Assembly (NCBI GenBank): GCA_944548615.1
Contig: OX155957.1
Coordinates: 3,774,795-3,838,794 of the forward strand
DNA: 64,000 bases
Direction of reading: 5' to 3'
From: Micropterix aruncella
Lineage: Eukaryota; Arthropoda; Insecta; Lepidoptera; Micropterigidae
Below, piece by piece: positions 23,926 through 35,645 of this stretch. The notes beneath the pieces were generated by a model. The model saw nothing but the letters and a program-made list of their open reading frames with translations. It did not search any database and was not told the DNA's origin. A program made the position numbers and the translations under genes. Numbering within the stretch: position 1 is the stretch's first letter; each line of letters starts with the position of its first letter.

Positions 23926-24446
23926 CCTTAATATTTGCGTTCAGTGCTCCGTGATAAATTTTCCCAGCTTCGCAGGTAACAACACTAATCAAATACGCGC
24001 GAAACTACCAAACGATCATAATTAAAAGCAAACTAGGGGGGTTATACCCATATGTAAACTTGCGAAAAGTAAGCTTCATGCGATATTTCAACTCGTAAAC
24101 GAATCCGCAGCAATAACACAGATACGATAAATGTACATTTTATGAAGTAAAGTATCTACAAACACTTTTACCTGTCTCAATGTGAATTATTTTACGCCTA
24201 ATCAAAAATTGCTAATTACGCAAACAACCAAGGTAACGAGCAAAAGAGGAAGCGAATACGGACAAATGAATCTAACCTTGTCATTCAGCGTCATCTCAAG
24301 ATCTCTATTTCTACGCGATAGTACCGCTGGCCCGTAACACAAAAAACAATTAATTAACAATATTTTAGTGAATCTTTTTGCGATTGGTAACACTTAGTGG
24401 CAGGGTATAGATAAGGGAAGGGTGGGGGGATGTAGGGATTTTTGAT
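23926..24446. other. No gene recognised
   Basis: Moderately AT-rich, apparently unique sequence. Confidence 0.4.
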
Positions 24447-24716
24447 TACTCTTTATTTATTGTGAAAATGTCACAATGGTCGGGTTTATTGTCATATGAC
24501 AATCTCTTACAACCAACCCTACTATGACGTGTTATATGTATGTGTGCGTGTAACATGTCTGTAAGTGTGTGTCTTGTTATTGCATTCGATCGACAGAATC
24601 GAAAATGCAATTCCGTTAATTTGATCCCAACGGAAAATGGTGACCCAGCCGGGAATCGAACCCGGGACCTTACAATGTAAGATCAGGCCACCTAACCACT
24701 ATGCCACCGGGCCGTG
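24447..24716 (-). mobile_element. tRNA-derived SINE, copy 1
   Basis: Read on the minus strand the element opens with a tRNA-like head. The A box TGGCATAGTGGTTAGG is at 24691-24706 and the B box GGTTCGATTCC at 24652-24662. A ~200-bp body follows and an AATAAATAAAGAGTA end. The anticodon arm is collapsed (TTACATTGTAA), so this is a SINE, not a tRNA gene. TGATTA flanks both sides as a possible target duplication. The second copy is at 31655-31920. Confidence 0.85.
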
Positions 24717-24909
24717 ATTATGTTGCAAGTATAGATTACATTTTTATACCTTCATCTGACTGTCTAGATCTTTTGTTTGTATTATTATATATAATGTTTT
24801 GACTGTTTACATATATTCGTTTATTTTTTTAGTGACATACTTATCGAATTTATCAACTACGAGCTGTTGCCCGTGGCTTCGTTTCACGTAGTTTCGAATA
24901 GAGTTGTTA

Positions 24910-25100
24910 GTTTAAGTAGGGTGTCGTTTATTTGGCTTTTGAGATGCTACCTTTAGGTTTATAGTGCAATAATTTAAGACGTCCGTCCCTCTCAAATGCA
25001 CGCTACCTATCCCGTAGACGTAAGTACGCATCTTGTCCCTCGCCATCATTCGTCTTTCACTGAACGCTGACCTTACCGGGTCAGCCGCCGCCCCACTTTT
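24910..25100 (-). repeat. Repeat H, first half (interrupted)
   Basis: Together with 25770-25930 it aligns with the continuous sequence 60135-60450: GGGTGTCGTTTATTTG, TTTAGGTTTATAGTGCAA, TGAACGCTGACCTTA.CGGG. A LINE fragment of ~670 bp separates the halves here. Confidence 0.65.
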
Positions 25101-25769
25101 TTTTTGTCCGGAATCCATATTGACTGTCTGAAATGACCACAAATTTTTCAAGGAAACCATTTAGTCGTTTTTCGGTGACCTTCTCCAAAATCTTTGAGAA
25201 ATTGCTCAGAAGGGCTACGGGTCGATAATTTTCTACGCTCGTGGGATCGCCCTTTTTTATATATCGGTGTAATCTTGGCTACTTTATGACAATCTGGAAA
25301 TATTCCCTCTGAAAAGCTTAAATTGAAAAGATATTTTAGACAAGGTGCCAGTACACGTTTATGGATTTTAATTACGCTAACAGGTATATCATCGAGACCA
25401 GTTGATTTTTTGTTCTTTGAAGAGTCGATGCATTTTTCTATTTCTTGATTGTTGATTGATAGTTTGATCCTTATTAAATGTAGTCTATGTAGAACTCTTT
25501 GGATGCTTTCTATTTTTCTAGTTTTCTTATATTTTCGTTATTGAATTGCTTATTCTCTATGTTTTTCACTATTTCTGTTTATTTTTATTTTTCTAGTTTT
25601 TATGTCTTTGTTATTTTTGAATATCTATGTTTTTTTTTCAATATTAGTTTTTTATAGACTTTTTTATAATTTGAAATGTAATTTTATATGTAGAAATACC
25701 ATTTTTTTATATGTAATTTATATACCCAGATCGGGTTTTTGAAAATATTTTTTTCTTATTTCATTACCA
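25101..25769 (-). mobile_element. LINE fragment inserted in repeat H
   Basis: Contains a reverse-transcriptase N-terminal segment (25108-25500, minus strand) joined to AT-rich LINE-like sequence up to a GAAAATATTTTTTTC end. The same composite occurs at 35646-36108 plus 42453-42538, so the arrangement predates both insertions. Confidence 0.65.
25108..25500 (-). pseudogene. LINE reverse transcriptase, N-terminal RT motifs
   Basis: The minus strand encodes STGLDDIPVSVIKI, FNLSFSEGIFPDCHKVAKIT and then NYRPVALLSNFSKILEKV and SDSQYGFR. These are RT motifs 0-2 of Jockey-superfamily LINEs (TGlDgIp...k.aki.Pi.KkGd..s..NYRPIslL...sKilEk). The frame shifts by one base after IYKKG at about 25248, so the fragment is dead. 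The catalytic YADD segment is missing. It gives the empty site for the big Helitron: its CTTGTCTAAAATATCTTTTC corresponds to the junctions at 36108 and 42453. Confidence 0.85.
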
Positions 25770-25930
25770 CTAGATATTTCGAGACGCTTGCACGTGTTAT
25801 TAATTTCATTATATCTCTTAAACTAAATATTATCTCAATTTGACACTAGTGATGATGGAATAATTTGTTTTGATTATGACTAATATTTTATTGCTAATGT
25901 CTTAACTAAACCTTGCTATCTAGGGATGCT
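25770..25930 (-). repeat. Repeat H, second half
   Basis: Continues the alignment with 60280-60450: GCTTGCACGTGTTATTAATT, ATATTTTATTGCTAATGTCTT. Confidence 0.65.
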
Positions 25931-26035
25931 GATATTTAAATAAGGATATTGCTTTTCCGCGAGTTGACAGGTATGAATTTCGGTTATATAAATATTGGAA
26001 TAAAGTTCAAAACATTCATTCTTGCATATTACAAA

Positions 26036-26043
26036 TACACACA

Positions 26044-26086
<43 letters not shown>
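26036..26086. repeat. (AC)n(AG)n microsatellite
   Basis: Compound dinucleotide tract. Confidence 0.95.
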
Positions 26087-26088
<2 letters not shown>

Positions 26089-26374
26089 ATACCAACATAC
26101 ATAAAAATTAGTAGAAAGAAATTATTATTAAACTAAACACCACCCCTAGAATGTGTGACGTCCCTTCCGGGATGCAAAAGGTACGGCCGAGTTTTTACTT
26201 CACAAGTTTTGGGGTTAATTGCCAACACCAATAATAGATAAATACAATGAATATATACATGTTTAAAATAAATATCTAGATATATATACTAATATACACA
26301 TATACACAAAATGTACATATGTAGGTATGTACAAATGTACACATGTAATATCTTTGTTTGAACCTTGTCAGCCG

Positions 26375-26610
26375 TCAGAGGCCACGAAAGCTTCGATCCT
26401 GCGACCACGTTCGAAGCCGCTTGCTCGGGGTACCCGCTAGCGGGTAGTCTCGTGTGGGCACAAAGCTACCCGCTAGTTTAACTCTGCGCTCACTCTATAG
26501 GAAAAGAATGATCTCATATCGATGTAACTTCCTGGGTGACGAGTTCGCTCGTAGTAGTTGATAACTCTTAAGTGTTAGTTGTCCCAACCATGGCTAAACC
26601 TTTTATCACA
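26375..26610 (-). repeat. Repeat family G, inverted copy with hairpin
   Basis: Reverse complement of 21465-21780. It includes GTTGTCCCAACCATGGCTAAAC at its right end and the AGCTACCCGCT / AGCGGGTAG stem around 26439-26474. Confidence 0.7.
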
Positions 26611-28523
26611 GGATCCAGATTTTTTTTCTCCATACCGACTCGGCCTAGTTTTTGAGCAGTGATTGGGCTCACGTAGAAAGTCGTTTTGAAGAAATTTGTC
26701 TTTGTATTACTTCTGAAATCATTTCATCGCTCAAATTCCTCGAATGTCATTTAATTGCTTTACACCTACTTAATAAATTATATATGTGCTTCCCGTGCGA
26801 AGCCGGAGTGGGCAGCTTGTAATAATATAAAAATCTTTCTACTGAGGCCCACTCGAGAAAATGGCATCATATATCATGTAAAATTTAGATTAAAAAAGAG
26901 CGCGTCCCTTATTTAATTGAAGATGGTCTCTGCTTGAAAAATACTTTTCTGTAGTCTGGCTCATTTTTAATTAGCACCCACTCTCCAATTTAGCCATCCG
27001 CGTTACCAGCCGGATATCCCCGTACTAATTAAGTCTAAATGAAAATCTGGAACCGCAGCCCCATAAAATCTGCATATATTTTTATTGGGACCGGAAACGT
27101 ACGGATTGAGTGCGTGACTAATTAAATATAGTCCCATGGAGAAGCATTCATTAAAATAAGTTATAAAATTTGCAAATCCTCCGAGAGGGACCGGCTTTTC
27201 TACTTACCTGCATAATTAGGTCTGCTTCCTGGAATAACCTACATTATGGAACACTCCGAGGGTTTTTATTACGAATTTTACCTCGAGTTTTCGCTCATTT
27301 TTTATGCAAAGTATGAAGTTAAGGAAATTTTAAATGTCAAAGAAGCCTATATTTAGTTTTTACACAACTGCCCAAAAAAGGAGTATTATGGGTTCAGTAT
27401 TCATCCATGTATGCTTTCTGTTTCCTTATTCCAATATAACTTCTAAACGATTGAACCGATTTAGAAGTTTGTCGTATTGTTAGAATCGCTTTGTCTTTCC
27501 GAGTGTCATAGGGTACGTGTCGTTGTTCCCATATAAGGAGAAAGCAGAGTCTTTAATATAAATCGCCGTGTTACGCGGTGCGTGTCGACATTCATCATTT
27601 GACCGTTTAGTTTTTTTTTGCTCTTCCTCTTCGCTGCCGTCAGGAATAGATCCGGTAAATATTCGGAACGTAACGAGTAACGAAGGGAAATATTCGGAAT
27701 AAAAATTTAGCAAAATAAATTATACATAATGTTTAATTATCACTCTCCAAAATAGATTACCGAATTTAAATAACCGATATTGGAACATTCCAATTTATTT
27801 CATTTCAACATTTTGAAAAATTATAAATCCACGCAATTATACCCAATATCAAACCCTGTTTTTTTATTCCACCTAACTTCTAAGGGCTTGAACCGATTTA
27901 GAAGTGCGTGATAGTGTTAGAATCTTTATGTCATTCCGAGTGTTATAGGGTGGGTAACTAAACTATCCACCCACATGTCAAAACATAGTAGCATAAATGT
28001 CCAAATGTCAATAAATTTAAATAAATTTATCGTGTTTAGTATCAAATGAAAAGTCTGATTGAGTACATTTCGGAAACATACATATATCTAAACGGATAAA
28101 TTCATAAACTGAAAATATTTCATAAAAAAACCGTTATAAAAATAATTATAAATACAATAGTTTACTTTCTGTAATGGCTGTCGTGTTTTTATTGATTTAC
28201 TATACTTACTTGTTTATGATTTATTCACTTGTTTATTATTTTTGTTAAAATTAAGTGCTACGTGGAAGTAGAATTGGCGATCTGCGGACACATACTGGAT
28301 AGAGGAATTAACCACTGGGTGCAATTTCAAAACCCCATTGCGTTATCCAAAGACCAATTGTACTCTTCTAATTTTACAAGTGCTATTTTAAGAATATTAA
28401 AAAATATTAAAGTCCTGATCTTTACAAAAACACAAGATTTTTATGGACATGTCGGGAAGATGTATGCAGCTTAATTCAATTATCGTTTCTATTGACAATG
28501 AATAAACTCGAATGTTGAAGCAT
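26611..28523. other. Largely unique AT-rich sequence, no gene recognised
   Basis: A Helitron-3'-end-like block (CCCGTGCGAAGCCGGAGTGG) lies at ~26794-26813 but lacks a clean CTAG. A ~110-bp direct repeat links 27430-27540 and 27865-27970 (ACTTCTAA...TTGAACCGATTTAGAAG, TTCCGAGTGT.ATAGGGT). Short frames (27480-27713 minus, 28229-28474 plus) have no family signal. Confidence 0.4.
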
Positions 28524-28645
28524 GGGTTAGATCGGGCAAATATCGCGTATCCACGTCTGATATGCGTCGTTCTTGAAAGCGACACGCATTAGAGGTGGAT
28601 TCGAGAACTACACGAGGTGGATTCGCGATATTTGCCGGATCTAGT
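28524..28645. repeat. Inverted repeat / hairpin, ~30-bp arms
   Basis: GGCAAATATCGCGTATCCAC in the left arm pairs with GTGGATTCGCGATATTTGCC in the right arm (19 of 20). Pairing extends into AGATC/GATCT outside. The loop of ~60 nt contains a smaller GCGTCG...CGAC inverted repeat. Confidence 0.7.
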
Positions 28646-29429
28646 TTGCTCCAGACTAGTTCATGATGTGCGCTTACTTCGACTGGTTTACTGCCAATAT
28701 ACACGCTGTTTTAATTAGTGACATCCTTGTAGTAGGTGAATCGATTCGACAAACTAAACAACTTTTTACATATTAATTGGAATAAAAGGAATAATAATTG
28801 TTTTTTTCATGTTTTTTTTAATAGTATAAAAAGCTATGAGCACGGTGAGCCATCTAGCGGTTGGTAAAATATTTCTTATATTGTTTATTAGCGGTATTTT
28901 ACCTACCGCTAAATGGCGCAGCGCGTTCAAAGATTTTCCAAGTTTTCTTCAATATATAAAACGTAGAAATTTGACAAAAAAATGTTGTCTTTTAATTTTT
29001 TTAAATACATTTAAAAAAATTAAATGTTGCTTACTTTATCGTACTCATTCAGCCACTACAAAGATGTCACTAATTAAAAACTCATCCTGTAAAGGCAGAC
29101 ATTAGAGACGAGGCTCGCATCGCCGCTCGTTGGGAGCAGAATAAGCTCGCTGATGATTACTTCAGATTTATTGAACTTCGATATACAGTTAGGCAAAGGA
29201 TCTGACGAACCCATGCGAAAAAAACCCATGGAGATTGGTCAATTGAAACCAATACCACAGTAAATATATATATTTACTGTCTATTTACTGTGCCCATACG
29301 TCTGCCTTTCGGAACTTTTTCCGTTACAAGACTTCCACTGCAAAGCAATATGTTCGATAAAGCCGCATGTAGTGGCTCCTCTATTGTTTTTGATTTTGCA
29401 CATTTGTGGTTTGTGGTTTGTCTACTACA
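28646..29429. other. No gene recognised; short hairpin inside
   Basis: GCCATCTAGCGGTTGGTAAA (from 28849) and TTTACCTACCGCTAAATGGC (to 28917) form a 23-bp stem with two mismatches and a 23-nt loop. A frame over it (28836-29105) is probably chance. GGCGCCATCTAGCG-like sequence is common in lepidopteran repeats. Confidence 0.5.
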
Positions 29430-30290
29430 GTGGGCAAACCCATTACCTCAGGAAGTTTAAACGATAATGATTGTTTTATTGCCCTTGAGGTGAGCGTAGA
29501 AAACTTTGTGGACGATTCAAAACTACCGTCCAGCAAAAACCACGAACCCGCCAGAGACTAACGCCTTACGGCGAATCACTAGAAAGGTAACCCAGTGGGG
29601 CCACCTCGTCCACTGGTTACCAGTTTCTGCCAGATTTCAGCGGCCTCCCAACTGGTTACGGGTTCTAGGTCGCTTGCGCGGCCTTCTACCTTATGTAGCA
29701 GTGATTCGATGTCAACCGAACCGGTGGTCGATCGTTCTCCCGTGAGGTGAGCGTAGAAGACTTGAGGCTTAAACAGTCCACTGTCTAGTTACGCCACTCG
29801 CCTGTCAGATACTGTATATCTCCTTCTGGAATTAACCATTAGGATACCTTCTACCTCCTGACTGAATACAAGATCAAGGTCGCTTGTGCGGTCTTCTCCC
29901 TTATGTAGCGGTGATTCGGTGTCTACCGAATCTATCGTGTACTTTCTTTGCCCGTCTCTTCACAGGGTATCGGGTAGCCGATTGGTCGTTTCAAGAGCAG
30001 CTGCCGTAAGGCTAAAACTACCCCCGCTCTATAGGAAACAAATCCGTTTCCAGACACCCCCGGTTATCAGTCGGAATGCAGAGTCGACTGGCTGACGCCG
30101 CACGGTGCGCGAACCGTACAGGAGCACCCGAAGCTTGATTTGTAGTGGAAACTGATCTGCCCAGGCTCGAACTTCTGCGTGGAGGCTGCCGGATGGGTGT
30201 TGACACGTGCGTTTAGACAGCTCTACACACATGGGTCTTGGTGGCCTAGCTGCAACAGGGCCCGTTAGCTCTCTAAATTCCGCTCCGTAT
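29430..30290 (+). repeat. Repeat family G, longest copy with internal duplication
   Basis: Aligns with 22030-22720 throughout. The GAGGTGAGCGTAGAA and GGTCGCTTG.GCGG...CTTATGTAGC blocks each occur twice (near 29490 and 29745, and near 29670 and 29880), so this copy has a ~210-250-bp internal duplication. No frame is shared with the other copies. Confidence 0.7.
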
Positions 30291-31109
30291 GTGCACAATA
30301 TATTTTATCTGTTTTTAGTCCATATTAACACTCTTGGATCCGTTTCGACCGATGAGTTCGATTGCGACTGCGGCTGTCTTGGCATCGGCGTCTACGTTAG
30401 TCAAATAAGTGACGATTATTTGAATTTCCCTATCGGAAAGCTGAAATCTAAGATATCTAAGACAATAAAAAAGACAAAGACAATACAAATTAGCAATATT
30501 GGAACCATTACTACCAACGGCACATTCCATACTTTGCTTCTAATTCCTATTTTAGCTATTCAATTTCTGGTAAACCTTCATATGTATGTTTCCATAATCT
30601 ACTGATATATAGTTTCGTAATGCAAGCGTAAATTTGAGGCACGGTTCGCGGTTACGTTTCTCTGACGATCCTTTTAGCAGGACATAGAGTAAAGAAATAT
30701 ATTTTGTAAATTATACATAGATGTGACACGAGTTTAAATTTGGTTAGTCATAAAATAATATGTTTCTCGCGACTACACAAATAATGGCAGCATGAAATAC
30801 ATGTGACTAAACAACGACATCAAGAAACTGTACAAATAAACAGGGTTATCGTTAGACACAATTTCGGGCCTTTTAGCAAGCGGTTGTCCAACTCAAAAGG
30901 TGAACTATTAGAGGTCCTTGGAAATTAATATTTGTTTATTAAGGTAACCGACCCGCTGAGTAAACATCAGTTGCAAGAGCGACCTAGATTGTGCAAATAA
31001 CGGTTATTTAAAGTAACGAAAAATAAAATAATTTGCACCTGCAACAATACAAATACGGTAAAATTATTATTGTTTATATCAACGTCAGACGTAGCAGCCA
31101 AGAAAGTAT
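30291..31109. other. No gene recognised
   Basis: A plus frame (30207-30605) starts in family G and runs into unique sequence. Its opposite strand (30315-30530) is also open. Neither shows a recognisable domain. A possible splice acceptor (ATATCAACGTCAG) at ~31074-31087 precedes the frame at 31110. Confidence 0.35.
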
Positions 31110-31586
31110 ATGCAGGCTATACCCGCATCAGTATCAAATAACAGCACCCGCAACAGGATCAAAAACAGCTCTGTGACCGAAATTTCTACTAAGGATGGTT
31201 ATGTCATCACAGTTTCGGAGCAAGCAGAGGACGAACAGCAGCTACAGACCATCAGCCAATCCCCTGAATGCGGCGAAGAGAGCTGCAATGGTCCCACCAC
31301 AGAGGCGATTCCTCCAGGAGCTAAGGAATCAACCGAAGACATGCTTGCATCTGAGAGCTTCAGCGAACTTTACGCTCCAACCAAGGAGCCTGAAGTCACT
31401 CCCCAAAAAGATACGATCACTCCCCAGAAGGAAAGGCAAAAGATCAAGAGCCCAAAAAGTGGTGAATTATCGTCGAAGGTATCCCGAAAAGGTTCAGTGG
31501 TGCCAGTCGTGAAAGTAACGCCCGCCGAGGAGGCGGAGATCAACTTGGCCACAGGAAAAGATGCCAGCCGAGAAGTCGTCCGCTAG
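31110..31586 (+). CDS. Unassigned reading frame, possible terminal exon of a host gene
   Basis: A 158-codon frame starts MQAIPASVSNN and ends at a TAG (31584-31586). It is the longest frame in the window that is neither transposon-like nor low-complexity. The product would be hydrophilic and probably disordered, rich in Glu, Lys, Ser, Thr and Pro, with a near-repeat TPQKDTITPQKE in its second half. There is no signal peptide, membrane segment or known domain. GC content is above the background, as expected for coding DNA. An in-frame TAG lies at 31092, so translation starts at this ATG or the frame is an exon entered through an acceptor just upstream. Downstream come a SINE and an AATAAA at ~31984, which could be a 3' untranslated region. 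A degraded transposon ORF is an alternative. Confidence 0.4.
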   Translation: MQAIPASVSNNSTRNRIKNSSVTEISTKDGYVITVSEQAEDEQQLQTISQSPECGEESCNGPTTEAIPPGAKESTEDMLASESFSELYAPTKEPEVTPQKDTITPQKERQKIKSPKSGELSSKVSRKGSVVPVVKVTPAEEAEINLATGKDASREVVR

Positions 31587-31654
31587 TACTGTTGTGACCT
31601 CTACACGGAATCATCACAACACTAAGGAGCAGAAGAAAAGTTTATGTTTGTTTA

Positions 31655-31920
31655 TACTCTTTATTGTGAAAATGTCACAATGGGCGGGTTTATTGTCATA
31701 TGACAATCTCTTCCAACCAACCCTACTATGACGTGTTATATGTATGTGTGCGTGTAAGATGTCTGTAAGTGTATGTCTTGTAATTGCATTCGATCGACAG
31801 AATTGAAAATGCAATTCCGTTAATTTGATCCCAGCGGAAAATGGTCACCCAGCCGGGAATCGAAACCGGGACCTTACAATGTAAGATCAGGCGACCTAAC
31901 CACTATGCCACCGGGCCGTG
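31655..31920 (-). mobile_element. tRNA-derived SINE, copy 2
   Basis: Nearly identical to 24447-24716 in the same orientation. The A box is at 31895-31910. The B box at 31856-31866 is changed by one base. The shared body contains TGTCATATGACAATCTCTT and CGATCGACAGAAT. Confidence 0.85.
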
Positions 31921-32771
31921 TATGCTACTATGCCAAAACGACGCAACTCAGGAAAACCTCACCATCTCCCATATAAAGAAAGAATAAAATATAACAAACA
32001 AGTTGTATATACACTATTGTATATTTAGGTTCGCGAGTGAGATAAGATAATAATGTGTATTATATGTGTATATCATAAGATACGGTGTGATGCGAGCAAG
32101 TCCAACCGGCAAGAGCTTCATAGACAAAGAGCATATAACAAAAATATTTGTAGCGAAAATTAAAAAAATAACTATATATTTTATTTCTCTTTATATATTT
32201 TATTTTGTAAATTTTATTTCGTCATGAAAATTTATTGCCTTGATTGTTTTTACTGTGTCTATAGTTTCTACTCTGATAGTCTGATTGTTGTTTGTTTTAT
32301 TTATAATACAATTTATTTCGATAGGTTTTAAATAACTTTTAGTTAGTTTGTTTATATATAGTCTTCAATTATTTTTTTATGTCAATATTATTGTACTTTA
32401 TTTTTATTTTAATCGGCTAGAAAGATAATATATCGTCCAGTTGAATAATGTACATTTAATTTTGAAATCATGCCCCATATAAGCGGCTTTCTATCGATGA
32501 TGACGTCAGAGAAGCTCTATTTAACTTAGGATTATTATAATCTAAAATTATAAAGCAGTCAATTTATACGTAATAATTGTGCTCTTTAATCTTGAAATAG
32601 GCTCTTTAATCTTAAAATTGATGGCATTCTAATTCTCCGTATTTTTACCGTTATGTAATCAGCCTATATAAAAATGCGATAGATGCCTCCAATAATTATT
32701 GTTGATATTGTAATCCATGGTTCTCTGAATAATTTATTAGTTAGATAATCAATCAGTTGTTTATAAGAAAC
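31921..32771. other. AT-rich, no gene recognised
   Basis: AATAAA at ~31984 could serve the frame at 31110-31586. Nothing else is supported. Confidence 0.35.
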
Positions 32772-33364
32772 TGTGAGGACTTCGCCCACATATCAGTCAA
32801 CAAAAGAAGTAAATTCTCTAGAATCGAAACTGCAAACACACTTAATATAACACGCGTCAACTAGCATTGAATTCTATATAATTTCGACAATTAACGCACA
32901 CTCAGCCGATGACTAATTTCATTTCTTCTGATCGATCCAATTTGACAGACTTTGTTTCCCCCACGCATTGAACATTGCATCATACACACGATATATAAAG
33001 CCTTACATTCGATCGATCATTCATCATCCTCTAGTCGGTAACCAGCGCGTCTACACATCTTCATCATCATCCTCTGGCGGCAGTTAACCGCATCGTCAAC
33101 GAGTACTCGCGCTCTTCATTATTTTCGAGTCGACAACAACCACGCATAGTACACGCGATCATCCTCATCTTCAAATCTATCGCCGCGCTTCATACTTCGG
33201 ATACACAACTGCAACATCTACTTCGAGCACACACTACACACACTCTGCGACTTATCGATCAAGGCGTTACAAACCCGCAACCGATCACATACCTTCTGAA
33301 TAAATACTTCAACTTCATTCACTCACGAGCAATTGGAGTCTAGTGTAGGGTGGCCCACCTCACA
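32772..33364 (+). mobile_element. Solo LTR, 593 bp, copy 2
   Basis: Starts TGTGAGG and ends CCTCACA, a perfect 7-bp terminal inverted repeat. AAAC lies directly on both sides (32768-32771 and 33365-33368) as a 4-bp target duplication. The centre matches the other two LTRs (TGATGACTAAT.TCATTTCTTC, ACACGATATATAAA, CGATCGATC, CAATTGGAGTCTAGTG). It is the most diverged copy. Confidence 0.8.
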
Positions 33365-34866
33365 AAACCATTCAATATTAGTGTTATTATAGATGGCCAA
33401 AAATTTTCTATTAGTTTTGCCAGAAAATGCTATTGGTACAACTTGCAATTCGCCGGCGCAGTGTTATGTAATATAGCATTGAGAAATCTATATAATAAAT
33501 GTTAATATGGACTTTACATTATCAGGGAATATTGTATATATGTATACATTATCAGGGAATTTTGAATAAATTTAATTATTTGATTTGCCTCGATTGTGAA
33601 AAAGAATATTGTGAATGAGCGTTCGTTTCGGTTTCGTTGAATTGAACTTTCGTGAATGAGGATTGACCCCGCCAGAAAACAATTCAAATTACCACGTGCA
33701 CGAAATTAAAATTGTAGGCAGATAAGTTCTCAAGTAGCTTTTACGAACACAAACCGTGTAAACACCGAGAGCGAGCTCAAATCACGTCGACTCGCCCCTC
33801 AGTAGGAATTAGGTCATCAGCCGAACACTGCGTTTAATTTGAGGCGCGCGATCACGTCTGGTAAAGAGTGACACATCTGTATTAATTTCGGTGTCGTTCG
33901 TGATTCTATGTCCTGGGTAAGCTTTGTTGGATCGCCACTTTGCACCCACTCGCTACGTAGGCGAAGTTTGGCAGCGGGTTCGACTCTGGTTAACCAGACA
34001 AATCTAACTTAGTTCAACGGTTTCTCGCGTTACATGTACGGTTCTACCGCTTAATGAGATATTGGCATGATAAACCTAATCGAGGAATAAGGAGTAACAA
34101 TGCCGTAATTAACGATAACTTTACTGGACCCGATTTTGTTTCTTCTTGAAATGAAATCGGAGGTAGTTTTTGCCAGAATTAATTATGTAGATTATTAGAT
34201 TGCTCAATGCCTTACTACGCTTTAACAGCCAGGATTTTATTATGAAACGCAACATGTAGATGGCATATGGCAGTCATATATCCAAATATTCATTAATCTT
34301 CTCTGATGTTCCGTATCCCAATAGATAGCATGTTTGCGATGAGCCAGTGGCTATGGGTTTAATTAGTTTTTTTTCTTATAAAGATTTATAACAATGTATA
34401 CCGAATACCATAGTTCTTCTGCAGTAAATCCTTAAAATATATATATAAAATGTGGCGTGTATATTTTAAAAAAATACCATCGTCGTTTGATAAGCACATT
34501 CAACTTACGTATTTGTATGCTTTCATCATGGAAGGGGGGGGGGGGGGGGGTTCTCGAAATTCACTCCGCGGATCAAACAAATCAGTCATAACTCCGCAAC
34601 GAAAAAGACTACCCCAGTGAATCATACATTGTCGTGTAGATCTTCAGGTATTCTAAAATGTGAGATGAACAGAAAAAATAAGTCATCTATTTGTTAAAAA
34701 GTTGCACTCGACCGAAAGTCTCTGCAATAATTCTACTTTCCTCGCATGATCCGGGAATCCATTGAAATAAGAAGAACCCCGAACTTTAATAGAGACGACG
34801 GTTACAAACTCGCTTCTACGTGGAATCCTCTTCTTAAAATGCTCCCGCCGCCGAACGCCGAAAGCA
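33365..34866. other. Mostly unique sequence, no gene recognised
   Basis: Contains a short direct repeat (ACATTATCAGGGAAT near 33515 and 33547) and a run of 17 G at 34534-34550. No frame or repeat family is identified. It may be genuine intergenic or intronic host DNA. Confidence 0.4.
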
Positions 34867-35120
34867 GGATACAGTGAGCGTTGTGTGCAAGACGGATTTT
34901 CGAAATTCGCGCGCTCCGAGCCCGGCCTCCCACCACCGTTTTAACCTACGCAGTGGCGGTTGCGGTATGCGGCCTACCCGCAAAACAACGGATAGACAGC
35001 TCTTTCAGTCTACCCTGGACAACGGCGGCTGCAACGTCGGGTGCTATCCTAAATATCGTAAATTCGTTTCTATCCTATTTATAATGTCAAACAACCGCGA
35101 TAGTCTTCGATTTTATATTC
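34867..35120 (-). mobile_element. Half of a foldback element
   Basis: Reverse complement of the left arm and loop of the foldback at 60638-61071: AGGATACAGTGAG, GACGGATTTTCGAAA, CTACGCAGTGGCG, GCGGCCTACCCGCAAAACA, CGGCGGCTGCAACGTC, and an end TCGCGGTTGTTTGACA / TCGAAGACT shared with the outer 30 bp. The second arm is absent. Confidence 0.75.
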
Positions 35121-35645
35121 GACGAAATTCGTTTTCACCCACAGTACTTAAAAGATTGAGATTGAGATTGAAAAATCAGCGTCGCATCCAATTTCCGTCC
35201 CCTCTTTTGACGGCTGAAAAAGACTGACGATTGAAAGTTATCTGGCAAAGCTGTCGCGCTGCACGCGGCTTACTTGGAAATGTGAAATATTTATTTTTCC
35301 TAAAGGTATCCATTCCGACCCTTATTTTAAACTTCAGCAGGGCGACCATTATATCGTTTGGTGACGCAGTTTTGATATGCAAGGGTGGTTCAAATAAAGG
35401 AACGATTAAGTAATTTCATATTCAGTACTCATATTTAAAATTTTGTGTTTATTTTAAATATGTAAATATATATTTGTTGTTGTTTATTTTCCTTAAATTC
35501 AAGGATAGTAAATGGTAGGTATACATGTATATTTCCGGAATTTACTAAATCATACCTTAAATTTGACACTAAACACGATATATTTAGGTTAATTTATTGA
35601 AATTTGGACATTTGGACAGTTTGGTTACCTAATATGACACTCAAG
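35121..35645. other. No gene recognised
   Basis: AT-rich sequence. Confidence 0.4.

Noticed and set aside
24640..24716. tRNA gene on the minus strand
   Set aside because: Clear A and B boxes, but the anticodon arm is collapsed and the same head plus 200-bp body recurs at 31655-31920, so it is a SINE.
34534..34550. Run of 17 G as a regulatory element
   Set aside because: Simple homopolymer, also prone to sequencing error. Nothing nearby gives it a role.
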